Source: Pseudonocardiales bacterium (GTDB lineage Bacteria; Actinomycetota; Actinomycetes; Mycobacteriales; Pseudonocardiaceae). Taken from it: a stretch of DNA of 49,759 nt. Shown here one piece after another: positions 48,165 to 49,759 of this stretch. The position numbers and the translations under genes are program-made. Under the pieces are notes generated by a model, which was not told the DNA's origin, did no database searches, and worked only from the letters and a program-made list of their open reading frames with translations. The stretch is from contig JAFATA010000055.1 of assembly GCA_019244165.1 (NCBI GenBank), positions 1-49,759 of the forward strand, given 5' to 3'. Position 1 is the first letter of the stretch. Each line of letters opens with the position of its first letter.

Positions 48165-48685
48165 ATGCATCCATCAGAGGTACCCATGCGACGCATGCAA
48201 CTCGACAAGATCGTTAATGAGTCAGGTGGCAGTCAACTGCCCGACGACGACAAGATGGATCAGCACCTCAATGATCTGCTCGACGAGCTCGCTGCACTTA
48301 TCGATCAGATCAAGTTCATCAAGAAGACGGACGGCCTTGTTGCGCAGGCGCATTTCTTGCCCGGGCACATCGAGATCACCTTTAATGCTACATTAAGCCA
48401 CCAGGCAAAGAAGCACAGTATTCGCGCAGCTTCAACTTCCACTACGGCACGGATGCCGCTCACGAGCATACCAACGGTCGCCTGGACTATAGGGCGGCAA
48501 CCCCGCACGTACATTATGATACCGTACTGCTGGACTTGCTGGTTTATCTGAGACTGAAGAGACTACATGACTCACAGACCTACAAGTATCTCAGCACCCT
48601 CTCCCAGGAAGCGCAGCACCGGCGCCGAACAGGCGACCGCAGTCCTGTGCGCGATATCCCGAACATTATTCGAAACCCCATATGA
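48165..48685 (+). pseudogene. Frameshifted gene of unknown function
   Basis: ATG 48165 is preceded by AAGGGAGAGA. The first 85 codons give a coherent helical protein (MDQHLNDLLDELAALIDQIK, then LPGHIEITFNATLSHQAKKH). After about 48415 that frame turns into low-quality Ser/Thr-rich sequence, while the neighbouring frame continues sensibly as SRSFNFHYGTDAAHEHTNGR, YDTVLLDLLVYLRLKRLHD and IPNIIRNPI to a stop at 48685. The whole would be about 170 residues. GC is lower than average. I do not recognise the family; a one-base frameshift is the simplest reading. Confidence 0.5.
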
Positions 48686-49064
48686 TTGAGAAGAAGAATA
48701 GCCCGTGAGTGGCGTCGTAAGCGTCGTGATAGGTGCGGTAGGGGCGGCGGTAGTCTGCGTGGAAGATTCGCCAGGTCTTGAAGTGGGCGATGAGTCTTTC
48801 CACGGGTGCGTGCTCAACAACTCGGGCTACCTGATTGAGCGGCTTCTCTGCGTAGATCCCAAGATCGCCTATAATGATGTGGCTTCTTGGCGGTACTCCG
48901 AGATACCGTACGCGCTTGGTTGCGACGATTGGTTCACCGCTCGCGTCACGACCTGCAGCGAGTTTGATGAGGCGCTGAGCCGGGCCGGCCAGGATGGTGT
49001 AGCCGCCTACATCGAGGTCGTTGCCGACACCTTCGCTGCTCCGCCCATGTCTCTGAAACTGCAT
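48666..49064 (-). mobile_element. DDE transposase C-terminal fragment (IS5/Tnp_4-like)
   Basis: The frame contains RYLGVPPRSHIIIGDLGIYA, KPLNQVARVVEHAPVERLIA and HFKTWRIFHADYRRPYRTYH, which is the end of IS5-group DDE_Tnp_4 transposases (the ERxIAHxKxWRI block carries the final catalytic Glu). The upstream catalytic domain is missing and the last residues before the stop come from the neighbouring sequence. Relic only. Confidence 0.72.
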
Positions 49065-49139
49065 GAAAACGTCAAGATGCTCTATACCACGTAGAGCACG
49101 ACCTCAGGACACAGCGGTAGTCACCGGGCAGCAGCGGCA

Positions 49140-49350
49140 CCAGGGTCCGAATGCCCCAGAACCCACCGGATGTCCCTGGCTGGGGAGTCCAGCCACACCC
49201 ACTGCTACGCCGGTCGCACGGTGAGCCCGAAGCGTTCCCACCCGGCTCGTGCCGCCGGCGAGTGGTGCCTCGATCTCGCACCAGGAGCCGTCGGGCGCGG
49301 ACAGGAACGTCGTGGTGGGTGGCCGGCTGGTGTCCTGGCCACACAGCCCG
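49140..49350 (-). pseudogene. Second relic of a graspetide-type aspartyl methyltransferase (C-terminus)
   Basis: Two pieces of the same family's C-terminus are recognisable on the minus strand: TFLSAPDGSWCEIEAPLAGG in one frame, then GWERFGLTVRPA, a stop codon, and QWVWLDSPARDIRWVLG in another. The intervening 20 or so residues are deleted. Together with the relic at 13360-14275 it is the second degraded copy of this methyltransferase family in 50 kb. Confidence 0.6.
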
Positions 49351-49358
49351 AAGGAGAT

Positions 49359-49533
49359 GGGTGTCGTTAAGGAAACCGCCAAGAGCCGCCATCGGCGGTA
49401 TATCGCCTGGTCAACGCGCTGACGATGCAGCGCCGCGGTACTCTCAGCAGAGTTCAGCGCTACAAACGATCAGCGTTGTGACCAGGAGCAACAACCGCGT
49501 TGACGGCTCTTGGTAGTTTCCTTAACGACACCC
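49359..49533. mobile_element. MITE-like element with 32-bp terminal inverted repeats
   Basis: Arms 49359-49390 and 49502-49533 match as inverted repeats at 29 of 32 positions (outer end gggtgtcgttaaggaaac). The 111-base interior holds no ORF of note. Size and structure fit a non-autonomous mobile element whose ends were made by an unidentified transposase. Flanking target duplications were not certain. Confidence 0.7.
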
Positions 49534-49680
49534 CTGCGAGATCAAACCAGAAGGAGGGCCACGACTGGGCAGATTTATCCTCCAGCGCACCAACGACAGG
49601 TGGTACATCACAGGACACGAAACGGAAAGATGTTAAAATGCTCACCACAGTGCTGAGCCGACCACGAGGGGGACGAGACA

Positions 49681-49759
49681 GTGGAGAAGACGCCAAATGA
49701 CAAGTTCCGGGACGCACGGGAGAGCACCCAATCACAGGACCACACCAACGAGTGCCTGT
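49681..49759 (+). CDS. 5' end of a probable transcriptional regulator (cut by window edge)
   Basis: GTG 49681 follows GAGGGGGACGAG. The 26 visible codons read EKTPNDKFRDARESTQSQD, similar to the N-termini of actinobacterial XRE/tetratricopeptide regulators that begin N-x-x-L-R-x-A-R-E-x-T-x-S. An extended -10-like TGTTAAAAT lies at about 49631-49639. The remainder is outside the window, so the call is tentative. Confidence 0.4.
   Translation, partial: MEKTPNDKFRDARESTQSQDHTNECL

Noticed and set aside
1..49759. CRISPR arrays, tRNA and rRNA genes
   Set aside because: No regularly spaced repeats, cloverleaf-like sequences or rRNA signatures were noticed on either strand; a tRNA scan would be the definitive check.

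Overview
The window is high-GC DNA with many GTG starts, start/stop overlaps of the ATGA/GTGA type, and gene families typical of mycelial or otherwise complex actinomycetes: a type VII secretion core (EccD, EccC), a HelR-type RNA polymerase helicase, an XRE/ImmA/MAB_1171c cassette, MEDS/STAS/HATPase regulators and a StrG-like dioxygenase. I place it in Actinomycetota, probably the Pseudonocardiales/Streptomycetales side, and do not name a genus. I see no rRNA, tRNA or CRISPR array.

Layout. 1-3.7 kb: an HlyD-like adaptor without its pump, a small secreted protein, and a DMT transporter preceded by a 15-bp inverted repeat. 3.7-9.5 kb: a probable formaldehyde/alcohol stress module. A pyruvyl-transferase-like gene and two paralogous zinc alcohol/formaldehyde dehydrogenases flank a convergent, translationally coupled pair of MEDS-domain partner-switch regulators; a disordered small protein and a very strong terminator close it. 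9.6-21.4 kb: MFS pump, phospholipase C-like phosphoesterase, pentapeptide-repeat protein, a deleted graspetide-type methyltransferase relic coupled through a 26-codon ORF to a HelR-like helicase, a MurA paralogue, and an XRE - methyltransferase - ImmA/IrrE - MAB_1171c cassette.

22.1-35.5 kb: the most striking region. Just after an ISL3 transposase relic the base composition drops. A divergent set of genes then reads as an undescribed biosynthetic gene cluster. Rightward are a methyltransferase and an MFS transporter fused in frame to a phosphotransferase-like domain. Leftward is one tightly packed operon: relic O-methyltransferase, StrG-like 2OG-Fe(II) oxygenase, FolE2/MptA-like GTP cyclohydrolase, an adenylate-forming enzyme, a PaaK-like adenylate-forming domain fused to an alpha/beta hydrolase, a stand-alone acyl carrier protein, a B12-dependent radical SAM enzyme, two family-2 glycosyltransferases and an NAD-dependent epimerase-like protein. 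The logic suggests a carboxylic or amino acid is activated, carried on the ACP and joined to a glycosylated, C-methylated and oxidised scaffold; export and self-resistance would be by the MFS-kinase fusion. The product cannot be deduced from sequence alone.

36.3-44.1 kb: an XRE::aminoglycoside-phosphotransferase composite pseudogene, then a compact type VII secretion operon (small membrane protein, EccD, EccC, a short protein, a DUF6177-like protein). 44.1-49.8 kb: a degraded zone with a cysteine-rich I36/crystallin-like small protein, a methyltransferase, IS3, group II intron and DDE transposase fragments, a frameshifted MBL hydrolase, a frameshifted unknown gene, a second relic of the graspetide-type methyltransferase, a MITE-like inverted repeat, and the 5' end of a probable regulator gene cut by the window edge. 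Decay by internal deletion (four clear cases) and single-base frameshift (three or more) recurs across the window.
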